From contig JBGUIY010000143.1 in the NCBI GenBank assembly GCA_045113475.1, positions 1 to 21,551 on the forward strand: 21,551 bases of DNA, given 5' to 3'. The position numbers were made by a program, and so were the translations under genes. The notes under the pieces were generated by a model, which was not told the origin of the DNA, did not search any database, and saw only the letters and a program-made list of their open reading frames with translations. The number at the start of each line of letters is the position of its first letter. Position 1 is the first letter of the stretch. This document shows positions 16,143-21,551 of the stretch, piece by piece. Source of the DNA: UBA4246 sp045113475 (GTDB taxonomy: Bacteria; Bacillota; Clostridia; Christensenellales; Aristaeellaceae).

Positions 16143-17604
16143 GACGACAGAGAGAAAAAAGCCTGTTCGCAGGATCAGGCATAAGGGGCGCGGCAGCCAG
16201 GTCATCATATATCTGGGCAAACAGCTCCGCTTCTTCATCAACCAGAACGACTGGAAAGTGCTGCCGATGGCGGCCATCATCGCCGCGCTGGTATCCATGG
16301 TGATCAAGAACAAGTTCTTCTTCAACATGGAAGGCAGCATGATGGGCGCCTTCTCCCTGACCTGTGTGGCGATCTGGAACGGCTGCTTCAATTCCATCCA
16401 GGCAGTCTGCCGCGAGCGCGCGATTATCAAGCGCGAGCACCGCTCCGGCATGCACATCACGTCTTACGTTGCCGCCCACATGATCTACCAGCTCTTCCTG
16501 TGCATCGGGCAGACGGCGCTGACGCTGTACGTGCTCAGGCTCATGGACGTGTATATTCCGGAAAAGGGCTTTATGACGCCTTACATGATCGTCGATCTGG
16601 GGATCACGCTGCTGCTGGTCTCCTATGCGTCGGATATGCTGAGCCTGTTTATTTCGAGCATTTCACATACCACCACCGGCGCCATGACGATCATGCCGTT
16701 CGTGCTGATTTTCCAGCTGGTTTTTTCCGGCGGCATCATCCCGCTGCCCGAGTGGAGCAAGAAAATGTCCGATTACACGATCTCCAACTACGGCATCAAG
16801 GCGATCGCCGCCCAGTCCGGCTATAACGAAGTGCCCATGGAAACGGCGTGGAAAACGCTTGTCAAGCTGCGTGACAACGAGGTCGGCGGCACGGTGAGCC
16901 TGGGCCAGATCCTGGACGTCCTGCAGAGCGAACCCCTGAAATCGCGGCGGGATATGAAGGTGCTGGACGCCTATACGGTGGGACAGGTCGCCGAAGCCCT
17001 GCAGGCAGCGGAATCCTCCCTGCATCTGAGGGACAAAGAGGTCAGCCATGTGACCACGGGCGGGGCGCTGCTGGAGGAAATACTGACGAACCAGGCGCTT
17101 AAGAACCTGCGGGACAAGCAGGTGATCGCAGCGGACGGCGATCAGCCAGCTGTTACGGTGGGGAACGTGGTGCGGATGGTGCTGGATACCGAGGATCTGA
17201 AGCCGCTGCTGGACAGGAAAATCGGCGCCACGCTGACGCTGGGCCAGGTTCTGGACGCGCTGCAGGCCGAAAGGATTGCCGCCCTGATGAGCGATACCCG
17301 GCTGAACGATCCGGTGACGCTGGGAGATATCATCGATTTTGCGGCCACGAACAAAATACTCAAGGCGAACAGGGACCGCACCTTCACCGTGAAAGTACGG
17401 GTGGGCGATCTGTTCGACATGTACGGTGAAGAAGAACTGCAGGATCTGGTCCGCCGGAAGACAGCAGAAGTCAGCCGGAATCCGGATTATGACCGGACGG
17501 AGGAGAACGTCATCAGTTACTGGACGTCGCTGGCGCTGTTTATTCTGCTGTTCGCCCTGCTGGCGACCATCTCGCTGGAGCTGATCGACAAGGATAAACG
17601 CTGA
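16135..17604 (+). CDS. ABC-2/ABCG-like permease with a large repeat-bearing external loop
   Basis: 489 residues with six membrane segments in ABCG order: near 43-64, 67-94, 103-130, 140-170, 174-200 and 463-485. A very large loop, about residues 205-460, lies between the fifth and sixth, where ABCG transporters have their external loop. This loop carries about seven degenerate copies of a 27-residue unit (separate entry). The membrane part includes FSGGIIPLPEWSKK at the end of segment five, a common ABC-2 feature. It should pair with the ATPase encoded just upstream to make a full transporter. The final residues (ELIDKDKR) are cytoplasmic. Substrate unknown; the loop could bind cargo, cell wall or the peptide exported by the neighbouring NHLP transporters, all by inference. 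Confidence 0.88.
   Translation: MSETTERKKPVRRIRHKGRGSQVIIYLGKQLRFFINQNDWKVLPMAAIIAALVSMVIKNKFFFNMEGSMMGAFSLTCVAIWNGCFNSIQAVCRERAIIKREHRSGMHITSYVAAHMIYQLFLCIGQTALTLYVLRLMDVYIPEKGFMTPYMIVDLGITLLLVSYASDMLSLFISSISHTTTGAMTIMPFVLIFQLVFSGGIIPLPEWSKKMSDYTISNYGIKAIAAQSGYNEVPMETAWKTLVKLRDNEVGGTVSLGQILDVLQSEPLKSRRDMKVLDAYTVGQVAEALQAAESSLHLRDKEVSHVTTGGALLEEILTNQALKNLRDKQVIAADGDQPAVTVGNVVRMVLDTEDLKPLLDRKIGATLTLGQVLDALQAERIAALMSDTRLNDPVTLGDIIDFAATNKILKANRDRTFTVKVRVGDLFDMYGEEELQDLVRRKTAEVSRNPDYDRTEENVISYWTSLALFILLFALLATISLELIDKDKR
16873..17463 (+). repeat. protein-level tandem repeat, about seven units of 27 residues
   Basis: Within the permease loop, an approximate pattern V-T-x-G-x-x-x-x-x-L-x-x-x-x-L-x-x-L-R-D-K-x-V recurs. 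The conserved glycine falls at residues 257, 283, 309, 343, 370, 397 and 424, giving steps of 26, 26, 34, 27, 27 and 27. The conserved Asp near the end falls at 247, 273, 300, 327, 360, 387 and 414, giving steps of 26, 27, 27, 33, 27 and 27. One unit has a six-residue insertion (AADGDQ region). Examples are VSLGQILDVLQSEPLK, LTLGQVLDALQAER and VTLGDIIDFAATNKILK. The DNA is not obviously repetitive, so the repeats are old. I recognise no named domain. Confidence 0.8.
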
Positions 17605-17624
17605 TCCTGTACCTGGCTGTGCGG

Positions 17625-17631
17625 AAGGAGG
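17625..17631 (+). promoter_or_regulatory. ribosome site fixing the regulator start at 17640
   Basis: AAGGAGG lies 8 bases before GTG 17640. The longer GTG reading from 17619 would contain the site within its coding region. The 17640 start also begins exactly at the first beta strand of the receiver domain (MTVVCVDQDQ). Confidence 0.75.
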
Positions 17632-17639
17632 CGAAGTCG

Positions 17640-18464
17640 GTGACCGTCGTATGCGTGGATCAGGATCAGAGCGCGCTGGAAGCGCTCGAAGCGATGCTGA
17701 AAGAACTGCCGCAGATCCGGGAAACCTTCGCCTTCTGCGATCCCCTCTTGGCACTGAAATGGCTGGAAAACCACCATGCGGAACTGGCAATCGTCGATCC
17801 GCGGGTGCCGGGGCAGAAAGGGCTTCAACTTATACGGGACATCCGGCAGCGCGATCCGGACATCGCGGTCGTGATCCTGACCGGGGACGGCAGTTTTGCC
17901 GTGGAAGCGTACGCGCTGCATGTTTCCGGCTATGTGCTGAAGCCCATGACGCCTGAACGGCTGAAGGATGAGGTGGAGCACGCTCTCTCTTCTGCGCCGC
18001 GGCGCGGAAAGGAGCATCCGCGCGTCTGTGTGCAGACCTTCGGCAATTTTGACCTGAAGGTCGACGGAAAGACGGTGCTGTTCGGACGCTCCAAGGCCAA
18101 GGAGCTCCTGGCCTATCTGGTGGACCGGCAGGGGAGCAGCATCACCCGCGCCGAGGCTTTCGCCATGCTGTGGGAGGAAGGCCAGTACAGCCGGCCCATG
18201 CAGAAGCAGCTGGACGTGATGATCCGCAGTCTCCGCGCCACCCTGCGGGATGTCGGGGCCGAAGAGATCATGGAAATGAGAAACGGTACCATGAGGATCC
18301 GGCCGGAACTGCTGGACTGCGACCTGTACCGCTTTTTTGAAGGGGATGCCGAGGCAGTGAACGCCTACCGCGGCGAATATATGAGCTCCTATTCCTGGGC
18401 CAGCCTGACAGAAGCCTATATGGACCGGATGAACAGGAACAGCGCCGGTTTTATATCGGAATAA
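17640..18464 (+). CDS. response regulator with SARP-like transcription activator domain
   Basis: 274-residue cytoplasmic regulator. The receiver domain (1-115) has the phospho-acceptor Asp53 in AIVDPRVPG, Thr81 (ILTGD) and Lys101 (VLKPM). In the acidic pocket the second acidic residue is replaced by Gln8 (VDQD), so phosphorylation chemistry could be altered. From about 129 to 222 is an OmpR-like winged helix of the SARP type (TFGNFDLKVDGKTV, then RSKAKELLAYLVDRQG). It is followed by a short bacterial transcriptional activator segment (DLYRFFEGDAEAVNAYRGEY, SYSWASL) cut down relative to actinobacterial SARPs. No histidine kinase is in the window. It is the last gene of the P2 operon, 35 bases after the permease. 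The TTGGACA 11-bp repeats at 6406, 9828 and 20116 are its likely targets, by inference. Confidence 0.92.
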   Translation: MTVVCVDQDQSALEALEAMLKELPQIRETFAFCDPLLALKWLENHHAELAIVDPRVPGQKGLQLIRDIRQRDPDIAVVILTGDGSFAVEAYALHVSGYVLKPMTPERLKDEVEHALSSAPRRGKEHPRVCVQTFGNFDLKVDGKTVLFGRSKAKELLAYLVDRQGSSITRAEAFAMLWEEGQYSRPMQKQLDVMIRSLRATLRDVGAEEIMEMRNGTMRIRPELLDCDLYRFFEGDAEAVNAYRGEYMSSYSWASLTEAYMDRMNRNSAGFISE

Positions 18465-18542
18465 CGCCGAAACGGGAACAGACACGATGCAGACTCTCAA
18501 TGAATCAACGACCATAAATCCGTATGATTTGAGGAGGACATT

Positions 18543-20051
18543 ATGATCAGAGAAGAATCTTACATCAGCCGTTCTGATATGCTGCGCTGCGCCCTGTGCA
18601 AGGACGCGCCCTGCAACAGGGCCTGCCGCGTTTTGAAGCCCGCTCAGCTGCTGAGGAACATCTGGTTCCGGAACGAGCAGACGGCCGCGCTGGCTTTGCC
18701 TGAGCAGAATCCCTGCCTGACCTGTGACGCGCCCTGCGAACAGGCATGCGTAAGGCAGGGTGAGGTGCCTGTGCGCGATCTGGTCAACCGCCTGTATTAC
18801 CAGGTGAAGCCGGAAGCTGAAACGCCGATGCCCGCGGACGAGAGCCGGCTGCGCTGCGATATTTGCGGCATCCCGCTGGAAAATCCTTTCCTGCTGGGTT
18901 CCTCCGTGGTCGCGAGCAATTACGAAATGTGCGCCCGGGCGTTTGAAATGGGCTGGGCAGGCGCCGCTTTCAAGACTGTATGCACGCTGGACATCCATGA
19001 GGCGTCTCCGCGCTATTCGGCGATCACCGGCGATAACGGCAGCGTGATCGGCTTCAAGAATATCGAACAGCTGTCGGACCACAGCGTGGCGGAAAACATG
19101 GAGGTCTTCCGCCGCCTGAAGGAAAAGTATCCCACCAAGTTCATTCTGGCTTCGATCATGGGCCAGAACGAAGCGGAATGGGGCGAGCTGGCCAGGCTCT
19201 GTGAGGAAAACGGCGCGGACGCCGTGGAACTCAACTTCTCCTGCCCGAACATGGCGGAGGGCGGACTGGGCTCGGATATCGGCCAGATCCCGGAGCTGGT
19301 GGAGCGCTATACCCGCGCCGCCAAACAGGCCTGTTCGATCCCGGTGCTGGCCAAGCTGACGCCCAACGTCGCCTCCATGAGTCCGGCGGCGGAAGCGGCG
19401 CTGCGCGGGGGAGCCGACGGTGTCAGCGCGATCAATACCATCAAGTCCATCGTCAAGGTCAATCCGCACACCTATGTCTCCGCGCCTGCCGTGCACGGGC
19501 ATTCCGCCGTCGGCGGGTACAGCGGCTGCGCGGTACGGCCGATCGCCCTGCGCTTCGTAGCGGAGCTTGGCGCCAATCCGGCGCTGAAAGGGAAGCATAT
19601 TTCCGCCATCGGCGGCGTGGAAACCTGGATGGACGCGCTTGAATTCATTCTGCTGGGCGGTGATTCCGTACAGGTCGCCACGGCGGTCATGGAATACGGC
19701 TACCGCATCATCGACGATCTGAAATCCGGCCTGAACCTGTATCTGGCCGAGAAGGGCTTTGCCAGCGTGAAAGAGGCGGTCGGGCTTGGACTGGACAGCC
19801 TGAGCGAATCGACCGATACGCTGGAACGGGATACCATCGTTTACCCGACGTTCAACCGCGAGCGCTGCGTCGGCTGCGGGCGGTGCGAGATCTCCTGCTC
19901 GGATGGCGGACATCAGGCAATCACCCTTGGCCCGGACCGGCGTCCGGTGCTGAACGGGAAAAAGTGCGTCGGCTGCCATCTGTGCCTGCTCATCTGTCCG
20001 CAGCGCGCCATCACCCCCGCCCAGAAGCGCCTGACGCCCCGCCGCGGGTGA
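18543..20051 (+). CDS. preA: PreA-like dihydropyrimidine dehydrogenase subunit with PreT-like Fe-S N-terminus
   Basis: 502 residues against about 411 for E. coli PreA. Residues 1-90 contain two cysteine sets, C16-C19-C24-C28 and C58-C61-C65-C69, in RCALCKDAPCNRAC and CLTCDAPCEQAC. These resemble the N-terminal iron-sulfur part of PreT. From CGIPLENPFLLGSS (about 108) follows the FMN barrel of the dihydroorotate dehydrogenase family, with active-site Cys234 in NFSCPN. Two ferredoxin motifs end it (C442-C445-C448-C452 and C475-C478-C481-C485). The flavin/NAD domain of PreT is absent and no separate preT is seen. The family reduces uracil or thymine; the actual substrate cannot be read here. GAGGAGG at 18531-18537 precedes the ATG. 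The 78 bases before it hold no TTGGACA repeats and no clear promoter. Confidence 0.88.
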   Translation: MIREESYISRSDMLRCALCKDAPCNRACRVLKPAQLLRNIWFRNEQTAALALPEQNPCLTCDAPCEQACVRQGEVPVRDLVNRLYYQVKPEAETPMPADESRLRCDICGIPLENPFLLGSSVVASNYEMCARAFEMGWAGAAFKTVCTLDIHEASPRYSAITGDNGSVIGFKNIEQLSDHSVAENMEVFRRLKEKYPTKFILASIMGQNEAEWGELARLCEENGADAVELNFSCPNMAEGGLGSDIGQIPELVERYTRAAKQACSIPVLAKLTPNVASMSPAAEAALRGGADGVSAINTIKSIVKVNPHTYVSAPAVHGHSAVGGYSGCAVRPIALRFVAELGANPALKGKHISAIGGVETWMDALEFILLGGDSVQVATAVMEYGYRIIDDLKSGLNLYLAEKGFASVKEAVGLGLDSLSESTDTLERDTIVYPTFNRERCVGCGRCEISCSDGGHQAITLGPDRRPVLNGKKCVGCHLCLLICPQRAITPAQKRLTPRRG

Positions 20052-20061
20052 TGCCGGATCC

Positions 20062-20081
20062 CGCTGCCGGGCAGTGTTCTT
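20062..20081 (+). terminator. weak possible terminator after the PreA-like gene
   Basis: Stem CGCTGC / GCAGTG with a 3-base loop (one G-U pair), followed by TTCTT. The stem is short and the T-run poor, so this would be a weak terminator at most. Confidence 0.25.
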
Positions 20082-20115
20082 GAATTGTAACAATCCGTGC
20101 GTAAAAGGGCGCAAG

Positions 20116-20158
20116 TTGGACATTTGTTGGACTATTGTTGGACATTGCGTGGTAGCAT
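20116..20158 (+). promoter_or_regulatory. P3: triple SARP-type direct repeats plus -10 box
   Basis: Three heptamers at exact 11-bp steps: TTGGACA 20116-20122, TTGGACT 20127-20133 and TTGGACA 20138-20144. An 8-bp spacer follows, then TAGCAT at 20153-20158 as the -10 candidate. The -10 is weak and no -35 box is present, as expected for a promoter that depends on an activator. It is the site with most copies in the window and drives the secreted-protein genes that follow. Confidence 0.7.
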
Positions 20159-20207
20159 GCCTTCGCTCAGAAGGTAAGTGATATCGGACTGAGAGCGTCA
20201 TTTCACA

Positions 20208-20221
20208 CGGCTGAAAAGCCG
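20208..20221 (+). other. GNRA-capped leader hairpin before the SH3-protein gene
   Basis: Perfect stem CGGCT-GAAA-AGCCG, with a GAAA tetraloop, ends 6 bases before the GAGGAGG ribosome site. It is short but stable-looking. It may protect or tune translation of the leader. Confidence 0.35.
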
Positions 20222-20227
20222 GACGAT

Positions 20228-20234
20228 GAGGAGG
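20228..20234 (+). promoter_or_regulatory. ribosome site fixing the SH3-protein start at 20241
   Basis: GAGGAGG lies 6 bases before ATG 20241. The upstream ATG at 20226 would overlap this site, and ATG 20235 directly abuts it. Confidence 0.75.
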
Positions 20235-20240
20235 ATGAGA

Positions 20241-20828
20241 ATGTTCAGACGCGTCTTTTCAATCGGGCTGGCCGCGGCGCTGCTGATGACCGTGCTGGTC
20301 TCGTGCGCCGCGCTGGCGGACAACGGCTATATCATGTTCGTATACACGGAGGACCAGGGGACCCTGAATGTGCGGTCCAGCATGAACACGGGCAACAACG
20401 TCATCGGCGCCCTGCCCTTCGGCACGCCGGTGCATGTTTACAATTTCTACAGCGGCTGGGCCATGATCGATTATAACAACAGCAACGCCTTCGTGATGTC
20501 CAGGTATCTTGTACAGAATCAGCCCGGATCCGTGACCCCGGCGCCCGCGCCCGTGCCTACGCCGGGAACTTCCCTGGAGGACATCAACCGCGAGTTCAAG
20601 TCCGCCGTGCGCGTGTACATGCCCTATACCGTCGTCGCCCGTCCTGCCCGCGCCTCCGGCTGGGTCAATCTCCGCTGGGCGCCCTCGACCAAGACGGAAG
20701 TCATCACCACCTGCCGCCAGGGGAAGGAGCTTACGGTCATCGCCGAGCTGCAGAACTGGTATCAGGTGCAGGATCCCATGACCGGCATGGTCGGCTTCAT
20801 CAGCCGCTCCTACGTGCGCGTCAAATAA
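20241..20828 (+). CDS. exported protein with two SH3-like domains
   Basis: 195 residues. Signal peptide at 1-26 (FRRVF, then a hydrophobic core) with a likely signal peptidase I cut at ALA-DN. An LVSC sequence at 19-22 also fits a lipobox, so a lipoprotein is possible. Two bacterial SH3-like domains follow: the first about 37-92 (GTLNVRSSMNTGNNVIG, GWAMIDYNNSNAFVMSRYL), the second about 140-193 (GWVNLRWAPSTKTEVITT, NWYQVQDPMTGMVGFISRSYV). A proline-rich linker (TPAPAPVPTP) joins them. Such domains usually bind cell wall or peptide partners; there is no enzyme domain. Preceded by P3, it is the first gene of a run of three exported proteins. Envelope role inferred. Confidence 0.88.
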   Translation: MFRRVFSIGLAAALLMTVLVSCAALADNGYIMFVYTEDQGTLNVRSSMNTGNNVIGALPFGTPVHVYNFYSGWAMIDYNNSNAFVMSRYLVQNQPGSVTPAPAPVPTPGTSLEDINREFKSAVRVYMPYTVVARPARASGWVNLRWAPSTKTEVITTCRQGKELTVIAELQNWYQVQDPMTGMVGFISRSYVRVK

Positions 20829-20843
20829 CGCGGCAAAACCGCG
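20829..20843 (+). other. intercistronic hairpin after the SH3-protein gene
   Basis: CGCGG-CAAAA-CCGCG directly after the TAA stop, followed by ATTCTG. It is perfect but has only 5 bp and no U-run. It may be an RNA-stability element or a weak attenuator between two genes of one operon. Confidence 0.35.
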
Positions 20844-20861
20844 ATTCTGAAAGGAAATGCC

Positions 20862-21389
20862 ATGAAAAGATCAATTGCTTTGCTGCTGTGCCTGAGCATG
20901 CTGCTCTGCGGCTCAATGGCGCTGGCTGATAAGACGGAGATCGGCACGCTCAACGTCAACGGCGCTTTTGAACTGAAGTGCACGCTGCCGGAAGGCTATG
21001 AACTGAACATCGAACAGGCGGATACCACGCAGATCGAGGCCCTGATTGCTTCCGGGGATGCGTCCAGGCCCACGATGCACCTGACCGTCGCTTTCAACGA
21101 GCTGCTTTCTGACACGGACCGGCTCAACGACCTGGATGACGCCGAGCTTGCTGTGCTGGAGCAGACATTCCGGGCGGAAGACGACGTGAACATCTCCTAC
21201 CGCAATACCGATCACGGCACCAAACTCCTGATCGCCGAGCTCAAGGGCGAGTATGTGGTTTTCTATACCATTTACAAGGGCTTTGAGATCGAATTCCAGC
21301 TGACCGCGGGCAGCGAGCCGCTGACCGGCGCCCAGATCGATATGGTCGTCAGCTTCCTGAGCGACCTGGACTTCGTATCCGCGAACTGA
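20862..21389 (+). CDS. exported protein of unknown function
   Basis: 175 residues with a clear signal peptide, MKRSIALLLCLSMLLC, and a likely cut at ALA22-Asp23; Cys16 lacks a proper lipobox. The mature part is acidic, with alternating strand-like and helical stretches (GAFELKCTLPEGYELNIEQA, FNELLSD). It ends in SFLSDLDFVSAN and resembles a small single-domain secreted protein; I recognise no family and see no catalytic motif. GAAAGGAAA just upstream of the ATG gives a normal ribosome site. It lies 33 bases after the SH3-protein gene with only a short hairpin between them, so the two probably share the P3 transcript. It is not a peptide-exporter cargo, because its signal is of the Sec type. 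Confidence 0.83.
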   Translation: MKRSIALLLCLSMLLCGSMALADKTEIGTLNVNGAFELKCTLPEGYELNIEQADTTQIEALIASGDASRPTMHLTVAFNELLSDTDRLNDLDDAELAVLEQTFRAEDDVNISYRNTDHGTKLLIAELKGEYVVFYTIYKGFEIEFQLTAGSEPLTGAQIDMVVSFLSDLDFVSAN

Positions 21390-21414
21390 TTTGAATCCCA
21401 AAGGAGTAATAACC

Positions 21415-21551
21415 ATGAAAAGATCGCTGATCGCGCTGATGCTGCTCGTCCTGCTTTGTGCGGCGATGCCTGCTCTGGCGGAAGAGAGCGCACTGAAATT
21501 CGACAAGAACGTGAACACGGTGGGCGAGGGCGAGACCCTGCAGACCGTGCT
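21415..21551 (+). CDS. exported protein, 3' end missing
   Basis: Starts at ATG 21415 after AAAGGAG (21400-21406) and runs off the window end with 45 complete codons. The signal peptide MKRSLIALMLLVLLCAAMPALA is similar in length and layout to that of the preceding gene, with a likely cut after Ala22. The visible mature start is EESALKFDKNVNTVGEGET. It lies 25 bases after the previous stop and is probably in the same operon. Nothing further can be said about function. Confidence 0.8.
   Translation, partial: MKRSLIALMLLVLLCAAMPALAEESALKFDKNVNTVGEGETLQTV

Noticed and set aside
18465..18542. Promoter before the PreA-like gene
   Set aside because: CATAAA at 18513-18518 is a poor -10 candidate with no matching -35, and no TTGGACA repeat is present.
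20116..20144. The tandem TTGGACA repeats as a CRISPR array or microsatellite
   Set aside because: Units are 7 bp with 4-bp spacers and appear at three promoter positions with a -10 box, which fits an operator rather than an array.
17517..20201. 894-residue open frame on the minus strand
   Set aside because: Antisense to the permease end, the SARP-like regulator and the PreA-like gene, all of which have clear motifs on the plus strand.
20862..21389. Secreted protein as cargo of the NHLP exporter
   Set aside because: It has a standard Sec signal peptide and no double-glycine-type leader.

Overview
The window reads as a chromosomal piece of a high-GC member of the Clostridia. This rests on the Gram-positive-type replicative polymerase PolC (exonuclease domain inside the PHP domain), the rseP-ispG-polC gene order common in that class, strong AGGAGG ribosome sites, and a response regulator carrying a SARP-like output domain, a type I associate with gut and rumen Clostridia. 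A finer placement (for example near Christensenellales) is only a guess. No rRNA, tRNA, insertion sequence, phage gene or CRISPR array was seen. All genes are on the + strand, and no stretch above about 300 bases lacks a gene.

Region 1 (1-6403) is housekeeping: the end of the site-2 protease gene rseP, then ispG (isoprenoid synthesis) and polC, with overlapping ends. Region 2 (6404-9820) starts three bases after the polC stop. It has a 62-residue protein of unknown function, an ECF sigma factor, a VanZ-like membrane protein fused to a VOC/glyoxalase-like domain, and a DUF218 (YdcF/SanA-like) membrane protein. Region 3 (9821-18464) is a six-gene operon. It encodes a compact NHLP/NHLM-type peptide exporter (short HlyD-like adaptor, C39-peptidase ABC transporter, second ABC transporter), an ABCG-like ATPase/permease pair with unusual added domains, and a response regulator with a SARP-like DNA-binding domain. 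Region 4 (18465-20051) is a PreA-like flavin/iron-sulfur dehydrogenase with a PreT-like iron-sulfur N-terminus. Region 5 (20052-21551) holds three consecutive genes for Sec-exported proteins, the first with two SH3-like domains and the last cut by the window end.

The main observation is a shared promoter element. Direct repeats of TTGGACA at exactly 11-bp spacing lie in front of regions 2, 3 and 5 (two, two and three copies). At two of the three sites the last repeat ends exactly 8 bp before a -10-like hexamer. This is the geometry known for actinobacterial SARP activators, and the only SARP-like regulator seen here is the last gene of the region 3 operon. I infer a small regulon in which this regulator activates its own operon, the sigma-factor operon and the secreted-protein operon. 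Together these would form an envelope or peptide-export response. The exporter's cargo is not proven. The 62-residue protein ends its first part with a leader-like ELSMDDMELINAAG motif and is the only candidate here.
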